Below are positions 1-7,749 of a DNA stretch of 64,000 nucleotides, piece by piece; positions within the stretch are counted from its first letter, which is position 1, and each line of letters opens with the position of its first letter. A program made the translations under genes and the position numbers. The notes under the pieces were generated by a model that made no database searches, was not told the origin of the DNA, and saw only the letters and a list, made by a program, of their open reading frames with translations. This DNA comes from Capnocytophaga granulosa ATCC 51502 (lineage in GTDB: Bacteria; Bacteroidota; Bacteroidia; Flavobacteriales; Flavobacteriaceae): contig NZ_KE150256.1 in NCBI RefSeq assembly GCF_000411115.1, positions 1-64,000 of the forward strand, written 5' to 3'.

Positions 1-1047
1 CAGTGATAGGCTTTCTTCATAGTGTTTGCTAAGGGTCTGATAAAAGAGTTGCAATAGGTCTCTACCCGTTTTACCTTGTGCAAAATAATCGGATATATCT
101 TTATCCTTTTTAGTACCTGAAAGAGGTAAAACTAAACGAAATACTTCTAAAGGTGCTAATTGGGCTTGTTGCTCTAAGGAGGCTCTTTTACCTGTTTCGT
201 CGCTATCAAACAAAAGGACTAAATGTCGGAATCGCATTTTTAGCTTTTGGAGTTTTTGTAAAGGAATGTGGGCTGTTTCGCTATTGAAACAGATAGCCGA
301 AAAGCCTCTACTGGATAAACTCATTACATCTTTTTCACCTGCGGTGATAAAGAGAATGTCGCCTTGTAGAGGTAGCTGAGACTCACCAAAACAATAGTTT
401 TCGGGATTACCTCCATAGAGAAAACGCAGTTTAGAAAAGGGACGATAGACCTTTAAATGCTTTTTAAAAAGGTAAGCAAACATCCACTCATTATAGGTGG
501 AGGCAATAGTGTAAGGTTTGCCGTCTTTATTGGTGCTTGAATAGCTTTGCAGAGAGATCACGTTGTATTTTTTTAGGATTTCTTGGGTGATGCCGTATTT
601 CTGCCAATAGGCTAACTCTTCTTGGGTAAAAGGTTTTTGGGTGAATTGGTAAGAGATAGATTTTTTGGTTTCTGGGGTAGTACTTTCTATGGTGATAGTG
701 GGAGGTATTTGAGGTTTTTGTGTAATTATAGAGGTGGATTCCTCTAAACCCAGATGTAAATCTCGATTGATAATTTTTAGGATTTCGATAAAGTCAGAGG
801 CATTTTGGCAGTCCAATTGATAGAGGTAACCTACCAAGAAAAAACAGTCACCCCTGAAAGTATCGTTGCCAAAATCTTTCATTTTATAAATGCCTTGTTT
901 GTCCTTATAGATATTGCAGGAAGCATTTTTATCGTCATAGAAAGGGTTTTTAAAGTTTTTACCTACTCGCCAGTTGCCTTGTAGATAGTGCTGGAAGACC
1001 TGTAGTCCTCCTTCGGTTCTACTTAAAATATCTTGCTTTTTCAACAT
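1..1047 (-). CDS. Toprim/primase-like protein of an integrative element (partial, C-terminus off the left edge)
   Basis: The frame is open from an ATG at 1047 to the edge, giving 349 residues with no stop. The N-terminal 90 residues resemble the degenerate CHC2-type zinc-binding region of element-borne primases (NPFYDDKNASCNIY near residue 35 and KMKDFGN near 60). A Toprim domain follows a proline-rich linker: ITAGEKD has its acidic E238 and D240, and LLFDSDETGK carries D281 and D283, the metal-binding pair. Proteins of this layout occur in Bacteroidota conjugative and mobilisable elements beside excisionase-like genes and relaxases. The role in element DNA replication or transfer is inferred from that. 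The ATG lies inside the end of the upstream HTH gene (29-bp overlap), which suggests translational coupling. Confidence 0.8.
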   Translation of the reverse strand, partial: MLKKQDILSRTEGGLQVFQHYLQGNWRVGKNFKNPFYDDKNASCNIYKDKQGIYKMKDFGNDTFRGDCFFLVGYLYQLDCQNASDFIEILKIINRDLHLGLEESTSIITQKPQIPPTITIESTTPETKKSISYQFTQKPFTQEELAYWQKYGITQEILKKYNVISLQSYSSTNKDGKPYTIASTYNEWMFAYLFKKHLKVYRPFSKLRFLYGGNPENYCFGESQLPLQGDILFITAGEKDVMSLSSRGFSAICFNSETAHIPLQKLQKLKMRFRHLVLLFDSDETGKRASLEQQAQLAPLEVFRLVLPLSGTKKDKDISDYFAQGKTGRDLLQLFYQTLSKHYEESLSL

Positions 1048-1357
1048 AACCTTTGGCTTTTTGAGTGAGAGATTGCAAGTAGCTTTCAGTGTTTTCTACC
1101 GATTGACTGATAAGGAGTTTGCGAATGCTTCCCAAAGTATAGAAATATTGTCCATAGATTTTGGAGTAGGTGATTTCATTGCGTTTGCGCATTCGCCATA
1201 GGGTTTTCTCACTTAGGTGGAGATATTGACAGATTTCTTTTTGGTTGAGCCACAAACTATCCCACTCAATAGGCTCTTGCTTGAGTTGGTTTTCAATGCT
1301 TTGGAGTTGCTCCATAAGGGCTTTCCAAGCGGATTCTTCAATGGTGATTAAATTCAT
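1019..1357 (-). CDS. Excisionase-like helix-turn-helix protein
   Basis: This 112-residue protein has a central helix-turn-helix of the HTH_17/MerR-like excisionase type at about residues 36-58 (WLNQKEICQYLHLSEKTLWR), followed by a basic wing, RMRKRNEITYSKI. Small proteins of this kind in Bacteroidota conjugative elements act as recombination directionality factors or local regulators. I chose the ATG at 1357 because the 28 codons upstream (to 1441) look like untranslated leader and lack family similarity. It precedes and overlaps the Toprim gene, so the two are probably one transcript. Function is by family resemblance only. Confidence 0.75.
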   Translation of the reverse strand: MNLITIEESAWKALMEQLQSIENQLKQEPIEWDSLWLNQKEICQYLHLSEKTLWRMRKRNEITYSKIYGQYFYTLGSIRKLLISQSVENTESYLQSLTQKAKGYVEKARYFK

Positions 1358-1441
1358 TGCGTATAGGGTTAAATTCTCGGCGGCAAAGTTCTGACAAATA
1401 CAAAACATAAACTGCCAAGTACTACCCATTGAAATGTGCAT

Positions 1442-1743
1442 TTTAACGCAGTTGAAGTGATTTTTATTTATTACGTTGATTGTAAAGAGATTAATAGGTG
1501 TTTTGGAAGATATTAGAGATGTTTATAGGAAGAAATGTCTAAAAAATGCCAATGGGCTATAATGGGCTTTTTTTGAGAAATGGAGGTAAAAGTGTGTAGG
1601 GAGTTTCTATAGAAGAGTTAAATTGAAAATAATGAATATAATATTTGATTATAAATCCTTCTCCCTAAAAAAGGGAAACTGTCTATTTCCCTAAAAAACT
1701 GATTAAATAATGGTTTAAACGTTTTTATTTGAAGTTAGCAAAA
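1442..1743. promoter_or_regulatory. AT-rich non-coding spacer with 11-bp direct repeats
   Basis: About 300 bases separate the rteC remnant from the HTH gene. I see no gene. Two exact copies of TCCCTAAAAAA lie at 1662-1672 and 1688-1698, spaced 26 bp apart, and the first is also half of a small hairpin (TCCC, then GGGA). In CTnDOT-type elements RteC binds upstream of the excision genes, so repeats between an rteC and an xis-like gene could be operator sites. That link is inference; no exact TAnnTTTG promoter box was found here. Confidence 0.3.
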
Positions 1744-2569
1744 CTACTTTTGGTCGGAGTTGTTCATATAAACCAGTAAAGAGGCTTTTACTTCATCAAG
1801 GAAAGGGGTGAGACTTTTTGAACGTCCTTTCATACGATGGAAAACATGGTACTGCTCTACTAATTCTACGTTAAAGAGCTTCTCGAAGACTTTGGTAATC
1901 TGACTAATAGGGAGTTTTCCATAAGAGATACATCCAACAGAATGCAATCCATAGATGAGTTCTACTAGTTGGCTTTTTTTGCCTGTCCACTGAAGATTTA
2001 GTGCTTCTAAAAGTAGTTTTTCTTCTTTAACTTCAGTACGAAAAAAAAAGATAATCGGAGAGTTCCTTGACAGCCCCTATCTTAGCAACTTCAAAGCTAC
2101 GACAGGTAGAAAAGGCTCCATCAAAAGAAAACAAATACCCCTCATTGCTTTGAGGAAGGTAATCATAATTGCGAGTAAAATACTCTACATCGCGATTAGT
2201 TCTTCCTAAAGCAATATAACTAAAGAAATCGGTTGCTTCTAAAGTCTCTGACTCTTTAAACCATTGGGTTTCTTTGTCTTTTAGAAACTTTTTAGCAGCC
2301 TCAGTAGAGAGCAAAGTTGCTTTACTTTCTATCTGGTAAACCTCATTGTAGAAAATGAGTCTGCTAACAATTTGAGGTTGTACCTCGCGGAAGAAATGTA
2401 TCTCTTCTGCTTGGTCCGTAAAACCTCGTTGCTGTACCTCTTCCTTGACCTTCCTTAAGAGGTCTTTTAGGAATTGTACCATTTCTAAAGATTCTTTAAC
2501 CACGGCGGATCCTTCCAGCGTGGTTTGGCGTTCTCTTACAGCCAACTGATTCAAAATTTGTTGAAACAT
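1744..2569 (-). pseudogene. rteC: rteC, tetracycline-element excision regulator, split by a +1 frameshift in a homopolymer
   Basis: The first frame (ATG at 2569, 178 residues) matches the RteC family, including GRTNRDVEYFTRNYDYLP in its last third. It runs into nine T on the coding strand (2041-2049) and stops two codons later. Removing one T restores a continuous frame that continues as RTEVKEEKLLLEALNLQWTG and ends at 1744 with the normal RteC C-terminus (GKLPISQITKVFEKLFNVEL), for about 274 residues in all. In CTnDOT, RteC activates the excision operon. As read, this copy loses its C-terminal DNA-binding part. A length-variable tract, a sequencing error or a true null allele are all possible. 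Confidence 0.8.
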
Positions 2570-2689
2570 AGAATCAAATATTTAAATGATTTATTGCGCT
2601 ATATTACAAAAAAACAATGATATACGCAAACTAAAAAAAATCTTCATTTTTTAAACAGTTGGTTTGCAGAATATTTACAATTAGCTCCA

Positions 2690-2749
2690 CGCAAACGTGC
2701 GCTGCTGCATAGGCTTCTACAGAAGCCTATGCAGCAGCGCACGTTTGCG
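2690..2749. repeat. Nearly perfect 60-bp palindrome (29-bp arms, 2-base centre)
   Basis: Arms 2690-2718 and 2721-2749 are exact reverse complements, with AC between them. The arms start CGCAAACGTGCGCTG and are GC-rich in an AT-rich neighbourhood. The right arm begins a few bases downstream of the minus-strand promoter box at 2754-2761, so the rteC transcript would begin with this hairpin. It could protect the 5' end, attenuate transcription, or be a recombination or mobile-element end signal. Nothing in the sequence decides between these. Confidence 0.85.
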
Positions 2750-2753
2750 GGTG

Positions 2754-2804
2754 CAAAGGTAAAATTTTTTGTTTATATTGTCAAGATGTTGTACCTTTGC
2801 ACCC
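2754..2804. promoter_or_regulatory. Overlapping divergent promoters sharing a 13-bp inverted repeat
   Basis: Segments 2749-2761 and 2792-2804 are exact inverted copies of TACCTTTGCACCC. Each is a Bacteroidota -7 box (TACCTTTG) with its start region. On the plus strand, TTG at 2769-2771 is followed by 20 bases and TACCTTTG (2792-2799). On the minus strand, a TTG is likewise 20 bases before TACCTTTG (2761-2754). Thus one promoter points to rteC and one to the truncated DUF6493-like gene, with the two -33 elements nested between the boxes. GTACCTTTGC at 2791-2800 also fits the GTANNTTTGC core used by CTnDOT-type integrases, so this may be the element-chromosome junction (inference). The rest of 2805-2903 shows no gene. 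Confidence 0.7.
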
Positions 2805-2927
2805 AGAAGTTACTGAGAAAATAGGTATAATCAAATGAAATAAGAACCATTACTAAATCGTTACCTACTCTTATTGTAATCCCTGTATCTTCTTTATTTT
2901 GAATAGATTATAAAAGTAGTTTCAATT

Positions 2928-4952
2928 TTGGCTAAAAATAACTATTTCACAAATCGAGATATTGTAAAGCAATACCTTCAGGCTTTGTTAAACCCTTGGA
3001 AGAAAAACATCCTCAATGCCTATTGCCGTTGGATAGAAGCTATCAACCCTACTGCTGACGAAGTAATTGAAAACCAGCATATTCTATTTTCAATACTCAG
3101 CTTAGGCAATACAGCCCTCATCAACTTTGCGATGAAGCAACTGCAAAAAGCTGCTAATGCTTCTGCTTTTGATTTTCAGTCCTTTGCGGATAACTTTACC
3201 TTGTGTTTTGCTATCCCTAAGATAGCCAAATCACAGCTTATAGGTTTGGATATTTTAGAAGAATACTATAAAAAACAAGCGCCCACTAATACTGAATACC
3301 GTGAGCAACTGGCTGTACTCTTTACTGTGCCTGAGGTGATATTACAAGAGAAAGTAGCAGGACTTTTAACTACTTACTTTGCAGAAGAAGGATTGGCGGA
3401 AGTAGTGGCACCCTATAGAGATTATTTGAAGATTCCTACCCCTGTTTCTCTCCCCCAAGAGGAGGAGCCCCTTAATAAGGAGGCTTGCCAAGATAATATT
3501 TCATCTTCATTTGAGAATCATTTTCCTTTGGAGGTTGACAAACTTGAAGTACCTACTACTGCTGATGCCTTGTTGTTCTTATTAGGGGATTGCCTTCGTG
3601 AGCGTACTGCGGGGACTATAGACCTCTTTTTTGAGGGGCTTGTACAGCTGCAAGAGAGCCTTCCTGCTAATTACACTAAAGAGTTGGCTCCTTACCTTAA
3701 AAAACTGATGAAAAATCATTATTTGGATAGTGTAACAACCATAATAAAGGGCTTTTTGTACTGCTACTCACATCAAAAACCTCTTGAAATACCTTCTTAT
3801 CAATACACTTATGAGGAGAGTAATGCTTTGAGAGAAAAACTTGATGAAGCCGCTTTTGAGGAGTATCTTCTTTGGGGTAGGCTGTATAATCATAAAACTT
3901 TTATGCCATTCCTCTTTCACAAGGCACAACTCACCTTGAAATATCTTAATGAAAAAGAGGTATTGCTATTCCTTTCGACCCCTACGCACGAGCCTTTTTA
4001 TATAGAAGCCGAAATATTTGTAGATAAACTACTACAATATGAAGCTGTGAATAAGCAGCCAGACCTTCACGACCTTATAGTGGCTTGTAATAGACTGTTA
4101 TTTAGAAATGTTTCGGCAGCAGCCAAAGCAAAAGCCCAAAAACTCAAAGGTATGTATGCCCCTGCTATTCAGTATTATTTAGGTATTACTGATAAAATAC
4201 AACCAACTGAAGAATTCTTACCACTTTGGACGCAAATCACTCGTATCAAGCACCCCGATAGAGAATTTCCAGAATTTGAAACCACTTCAGCTAAAGAGAT
4301 TCCCAGTGTAGTAAAACCTTATTACATAGGTTATGGATGGACAAAATGGAGAGACAGAGATATATTTACCTTTCATAATTACGATATAGGTTATGATGAG
4401 AAAAGCGAAAAAGGCTATTGGATAGAGCACTATCGGAACTCTTTTTCGCCCCTTTACTACAATGCTTGTGGAGGTAGTACCCCCCTATCGACAGAGGTGA
4501 ATTACCTATTGAGTTTGAACCCTCATTACCCTGATGCTATTCTGTGCGGTTATATAGCCAATAATGCTTGTGGGGCAGAAGAAATACGCAATATGCAGCT
4601 ACCATTAGAAGCTATTTTGCGTTATGATTTGCGCATGCGCCACAGTGGTTGGCTGTATATAGGTGCGTGTTTGTTATACGACAAACGTCCGTCGCGAGAT
4701 TTGGCTTATGAATATATACTTCAAGCCCTTACAAGAGGTGAGGATTTACATTATGTAGCACGCTATTTAAGTGATGCGTTGGCTATGCATTTTAGTCCAA
4801 TCAATCGGTTTGTAGAGTTTTTAGACCGACCTACCCGCGACCCTAAAGTAAAGGCTTTCCAAAAGAAAGTTGTCGCCCTTTATTTAGAAGAAGCGAAAAA
4901 GCAGAACAAACTCCCTCGCAATCACAAAAAATTAGTAGAATTTAGTCATTAG
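2928..4952 (+). CDS. DUF6493-like helical-repeat protein, copy 1 (N-terminally truncated)
   Basis: The 674 residues align along their whole length with residue 205 onward of the next gene; landmarks are LLNPWKKN, YREQLAVLFT, EGLAEVVAPY, LNPHYPDA and RPSRDLAYEY. No ATG is available: the frame begins at a TTG (2928), yet homology runs further upstream (KVVSILAKNNYF against KVFTLLCKKNYF) to an in-frame TAG at 2904-2906 that sits where the paralogue has TGG in GAATGG. So this is a 5'-deleted or decayed copy, perhaps trimmed when the element on its left inserted. Family members look like all-alpha repeat proteins. To my knowledge they lie near SWIM zinc-finger genes in several bacteria, as here. 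Whether this copy is expressed is unknown. Confidence 0.65.
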   Translation: MAKNNYFTNRDIVKQYLQALLNPWKKNILNAYCRWIEAINPTADEVIENQHILFSILSLGNTALINFAMKQLQKAANASAFDFQSFADNFTLCFAIPKIAKSQLIGLDILEEYYKKQAPTNTEYREQLAVLFTVPEVILQEKVAGLLTTYFAEEGLAEVVAPYRDYLKIPTPVSLPQEEEPLNKEACQDNISSSFENHFPLEVDKLEVPTTADALLFLLGDCLRERTAGTIDLFFEGLVQLQESLPANYTKELAPYLKKLMKNHYLDSVTTIIKGFLYCYSHQKPLEIPSYQYTYEESNALREKLDEAAFEEYLLWGRLYNHKTFMPFLFHKAQLTLKYLNEKEVLLFLSTPTHEPFYIEAEIFVDKLLQYEAVNKQPDLHDLIVACNRLLFRNVSAAAKAKAQKLKGMYAPAIQYYLGITDKIQPTEEFLPLWTQITRIKHPDREFPEFETTSAKEIPSVVKPYYIGYGWTKWRDRDIFTFHNYDIGYDEKSEKGYWIEHYRNSFSPLYYNACGGSTPLSTEVNYLLSLNPHYPDAILCGYIANNACGAEEIRNMQLPLEAILRYDLRMRHSGWLYIGACLLYDKRPSRDLAYEYILQALTRGEDLHYVARYLSDALAMHFSPINRFVEFLDRPTRDPKVKAFQKKVVALYLEEAKKQNKLPRNHKKLVEFSH

Positions 4953-4968
4953 TCATTGGTCACTTAAT
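4935..4968. repeat. Short heptamer-repeat patch between DUF6493-like copies 1 and 2
   Basis: TTAGTCATTAGTCATTGGTC is two to three degenerate seven-base units that begin inside the last codons of copy 1 and supply its stop. It is the smallest example of the repeat family that fills many spacers in this window. Confidence 0.6.
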
Positions 4969-4969
4969 T

Positions 4970-7663
4970 ATGAATAAAGAATTAATCTCAGCCATTAGAG
5001 AAGAAAATTGGGCAGAAATCCGTCGCATCGCCTTTGCTTTACCCGAAGAAGAAAAAGCTTTTTTCAAGGATAAGTTCACCTATCACAATGTTCAGGAGAT
5101 TTATCCAGAGACACCCAAAACTCATCGTTATGGAGCAAACAAGGAGTTCGCTGTAAGCTATGCAATGATGTGTATTTGTACTAACCTCAAAGAATTGGCT
5201 GAAGTAGAAAACCGCTTAGACTTTGGTTTCTATGGGCGTCGTTATTATCAGCAAAAATACCTATTCTTATTTCTGATTTCTCAGCAAGCTCAAGCCTTTA
5301 TAGACTTTCTACACACACCACAAGGTGCTTATATGGCAGAAGGCGCCCAAAAGATGTATATAGAATACCCTAACTACCTCTCTTTTGAGATGCTTTTAGC
5401 ACTCTACAAAGAAGGATTGCTCCCTTTCAATGAAGAAATATTTGTAAAAAGAATGTATGCTATGGAATATCATCGTACCCAAGAGGAGCTTGTTGTACAA
5501 TTGCTTAGTCAAAATCCTGAGCTGGCAACGCGCGTGATTCCTCATACGGCTAAGTATATAGATTATACACTTGGATCCAACTTGGAATGGAAAAAAGTCT
5601 TTACCCTGCTTTGTAAGAAAAATTATTTCCCTGATAAGAGCTTTATAACCAGCTTTGTAGAAGTACTACTCAACCCTTGGAAAAAGAATGTATTGGATAT
5701 GTACTGCCGATGGATTGAAGGACTTGCCCCCACCGAGAAGGAGTTGCTCCCAAGCCAGCACACGCTCTTTGCCTTGCTAACCTTGGACAAGTCCTCGCTT
5801 ATCAACTTTGCGATGAAGTGTATTGCTCAAATAAGTACCCATCCTGCCTTTGATTTCCAAGCCTTTGCCGACAATTTTGCACTTTGCTTTACCGTGCCTA
5901 AAATCGCTAAATCCCAACTCATAGGAGTTGAAATCTTAGAAAAATACTACCAAAAGCAAGCCCCTACTAATCGGGATTACCGCGAGCAATTAGCGGTACT
6001 TTTCACTGTGCCCGATACCAAACTTCAAGAGAAAGTCGCCAGTCTCCTCACCACTTATTTCAGTGGAGAGGGCTTAGCGGAAGTGGTAGCACCCTATCAG
6101 GATTACCTAAAAATTCCTACCCCCGTTCCCCCTTCCGAAGGAAGGGGGGCAAGCCTCAACAGCACTCAAGAAACAGCCACTACCCCACCTACGTTGTCTC
6201 CCTATTCCGAAGAGAAGGAAGTAGCCACTACGCTACTTGCGTTGTGTCCCCCTTCGGGAAAGTCTGCGAGAGCAGAGTATGTGGAGGGGATGCTCTTCCT
6301 CCTCGGCGACTGCCTACGCGAGCCTGCTGCTCATACAATAGATGTCTTCTTGGAGGGACTGATCACTTTGCAAGACGACTTCCCCGCCGATTGGGCAAAG
6401 TCTCTTTCACCCTATATCAAACAGCTTACCAAGCGAAAGGGCAATGAAATCCCTACAGATACTATTCTCTTAGGAGTCTTATGTGCGTTGATTGACCAAC
6501 GTCCCTTAACTCTTGACCCCAAATGTAGCTATACATGGGAGGAGATGAATCAAAAGCGCAAAAAGCTCTCCGAAAAAGAGTTTGAAACCTATACAAGGGA
6601 TTATTACTTAGACAAGGCTCGCCAAGTCCTGCCGTTTCTTTTCCGTAAGGGGCAAATGGTCATTGATGCTATCCTTGAGCACTGCCACTTGCCATTGCTC
6701 TCTACCCCTACTCATCTGCCTTTCTATATAGAGGCGGAGGTACTGGTAGATAAGCTCTTGCAATACGAAGCGCAAAGCAAAGCCCCTGACCTTGACGACC
6801 TCATTGTAGCTTGCAATCGTTTGCTCTTTAAGGAGGTTTCAGCAGCAGCGAAGGAAAAAGCAAAACAACTCAAAGGGGATTATGCTAAAGCTATTCAGTA
6901 TTATTTAGGTATTACAGATGACATACAACTAACCGAAGAGCTTCTCCCGCTTTGGGCACAAATCACCCGTATCAAGTACCCCGATAGAGAATTTCCAGAG
7001 TTTGCTACCACTTCAGCTAAGGATATTCTGGGGGTAGTAAAACCTTATCTTATTGACTATGGTTGGCAGGAAGATGATGGCCATAAAGAATTTACTTTTG
7101 GACACCACACCAAGTGGGTAGGGATAAGTTATACAGACCTAAAGAATGCTTTCCCATATCGCTATTACAATGCCAATGGAGGGTGCTCGCCTATCAGTAC
7201 TATTTTTGAATATAAGCTAAGCCTCAATCCTCACTACCCCGATGCGATGTTGTGTGACTATATTAGCACTTGGGTTACGGGCAACGAGGTGCGCGAAGTA
7301 CGCAATATGTCTCTTCCTTTGGAAGTGCTTTTGCACTACGACATTAGGGTACGCCATAGCGGTTGGCTCTATATAGGAACTGCTTTGTTGTTTGAGAAAC
7401 GTCCCTCTCGGGATTTGGCGTATGAATATATCTGTCAGGCCATCGCCCACGGGGAAGACCTCAGCTACCTAAAGACCTATCTCGCTCAAGTATTGGCTTG
7501 GGACTACCTGCCTATCCCCCGCTTTATAGAGTTCTTGGATCGCCCCAATCCACCAGCGGTAAAAGCCTTTGGAAAGGAAGTAGTAGCGCTCTACTTAGAG
7601 GAAGTGAAGAAGCAGGAAAAACTCCCTCGCTATCATAAGAAATTAGCAGCTTTTGGTGATTAG
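4970..7663 (+). CDS. DUF6493-like helical-repeat protein, copy 2
   Basis: This full-length paralogue has 897 residues. The N-terminal third (residues 1-200, MNKELISAIREENW onward) is present here and in copy 3 but missing from copy 1. The middle block has LLNPWKKNVLDMYCRWIEGL and YREQLAVLFT. A variable linker of about 55 residues near 385-440 is rich in S, T, P and E. The conserved C-terminal half includes VRHSGWLYIGTALLFEKRPS and AFGKEVVALYLEEVKKQ. There are no signal peptide or membrane segments, so it is likely cytoplasmic. The linker DNA contains a GC hairpin (6128-6148, CCCCCTTCC / GGAAGGGGG) unlike the surrounding coding sequence. It lies 17 bp after copy 1 and is probably co-transcribed. 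Catalytic residues are not recognisable; a scaffold role is my guess. Confidence 0.75.
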   Translation: MNKELISAIREENWAEIRRIAFALPEEEKAFFKDKFTYHNVQEIYPETPKTHRYGANKEFAVSYAMMCICTNLKELAEVENRLDFGFYGRRYYQQKYLFLFLISQQAQAFIDFLHTPQGAYMAEGAQKMYIEYPNYLSFEMLLALYKEGLLPFNEEIFVKRMYAMEYHRTQEELVVQLLSQNPELATRVIPHTAKYIDYTLGSNLEWKKVFTLLCKKNYFPDKSFITSFVEVLLNPWKKNVLDMYCRWIEGLAPTEKELLPSQHTLFALLTLDKSSLINFAMKCIAQISTHPAFDFQAFADNFALCFTVPKIAKSQLIGVEILEKYYQKQAPTNRDYREQLAVLFTVPDTKLQEKVASLLTTYFSGEGLAEVVAPYQDYLKIPTPVPPSEGRGASLNSTQETATTPPTLSPYSEEKEVATTLLALCPPSGKSARAEYVEGMLFLLGDCLREPAAHTIDVFLEGLITLQDDFPADWAKSLSPYIKQLTKRKGNEIPTDTILLGVLCALIDQRPLTLDPKCSYTWEEMNQKRKKLSEKEFETYTRDYYLDKARQVLPFLFRKGQMVIDAILEHCHLPLLSTPTHLPFYIEAEVLVDKLLQYEAQSKAPDLDDLIVACNRLLFKEVSAAAKEKAKQLKGDYAKAIQYYLGITDDIQLTEELLPLWAQITRIKYPDREFPEFATTSAKDILGVVKPYLIDYGWQEDDGHKEFTFGHHTKWVGISYTDLKNAFPYRYYNANGGCSPISTIFEYKLSLNPHYPDAMLCDYISTWVTGNEVREVRNMSLPLEVLLHYDIRVRHSGWLYIGTALLFEKRPSRDLAYEYICQAIAHGEDLSYLKTYLAQVLAWDYLPIPRFIEFLDRPNPPAVKAFGKEVVALYLEEVKKQEKLPRYHKKLAAFGD

Positions 7664-7687
7664 ATTTCAAAATCAAAATAAAATCGC

Positions 7688-7695
7688 TATCTTTG
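7688..7695 (+). promoter_or_regulatory. Promoter -7 box upstream of DUF6493-like copy 3
   Basis: TATCTTTG matches TAnnTTTG and lies 54 bases before the ATG of copy 3, in an 86-bp gap with no other feature. No clear TTG lies 19-20 bases upstream, so it may be a weak or regulated promoter. It suggests that copy 3 can be transcribed independently of copies 1 and 2. Confidence 0.5.
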
Positions 7696-7749
7696 CCAAC
7701 TAATCCGATTACTTGGTCTATATTCAAAACTTAAAACCCTAAAAGAAAA

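Noticed and set aside
2035..2055. Programmed frameshift in rteC
   Set aside because: Restoring the frame needs the loss of one base (a +1 shift); the site is a plain homopolymer without the stop or stimulatory signals of known +1 sites.
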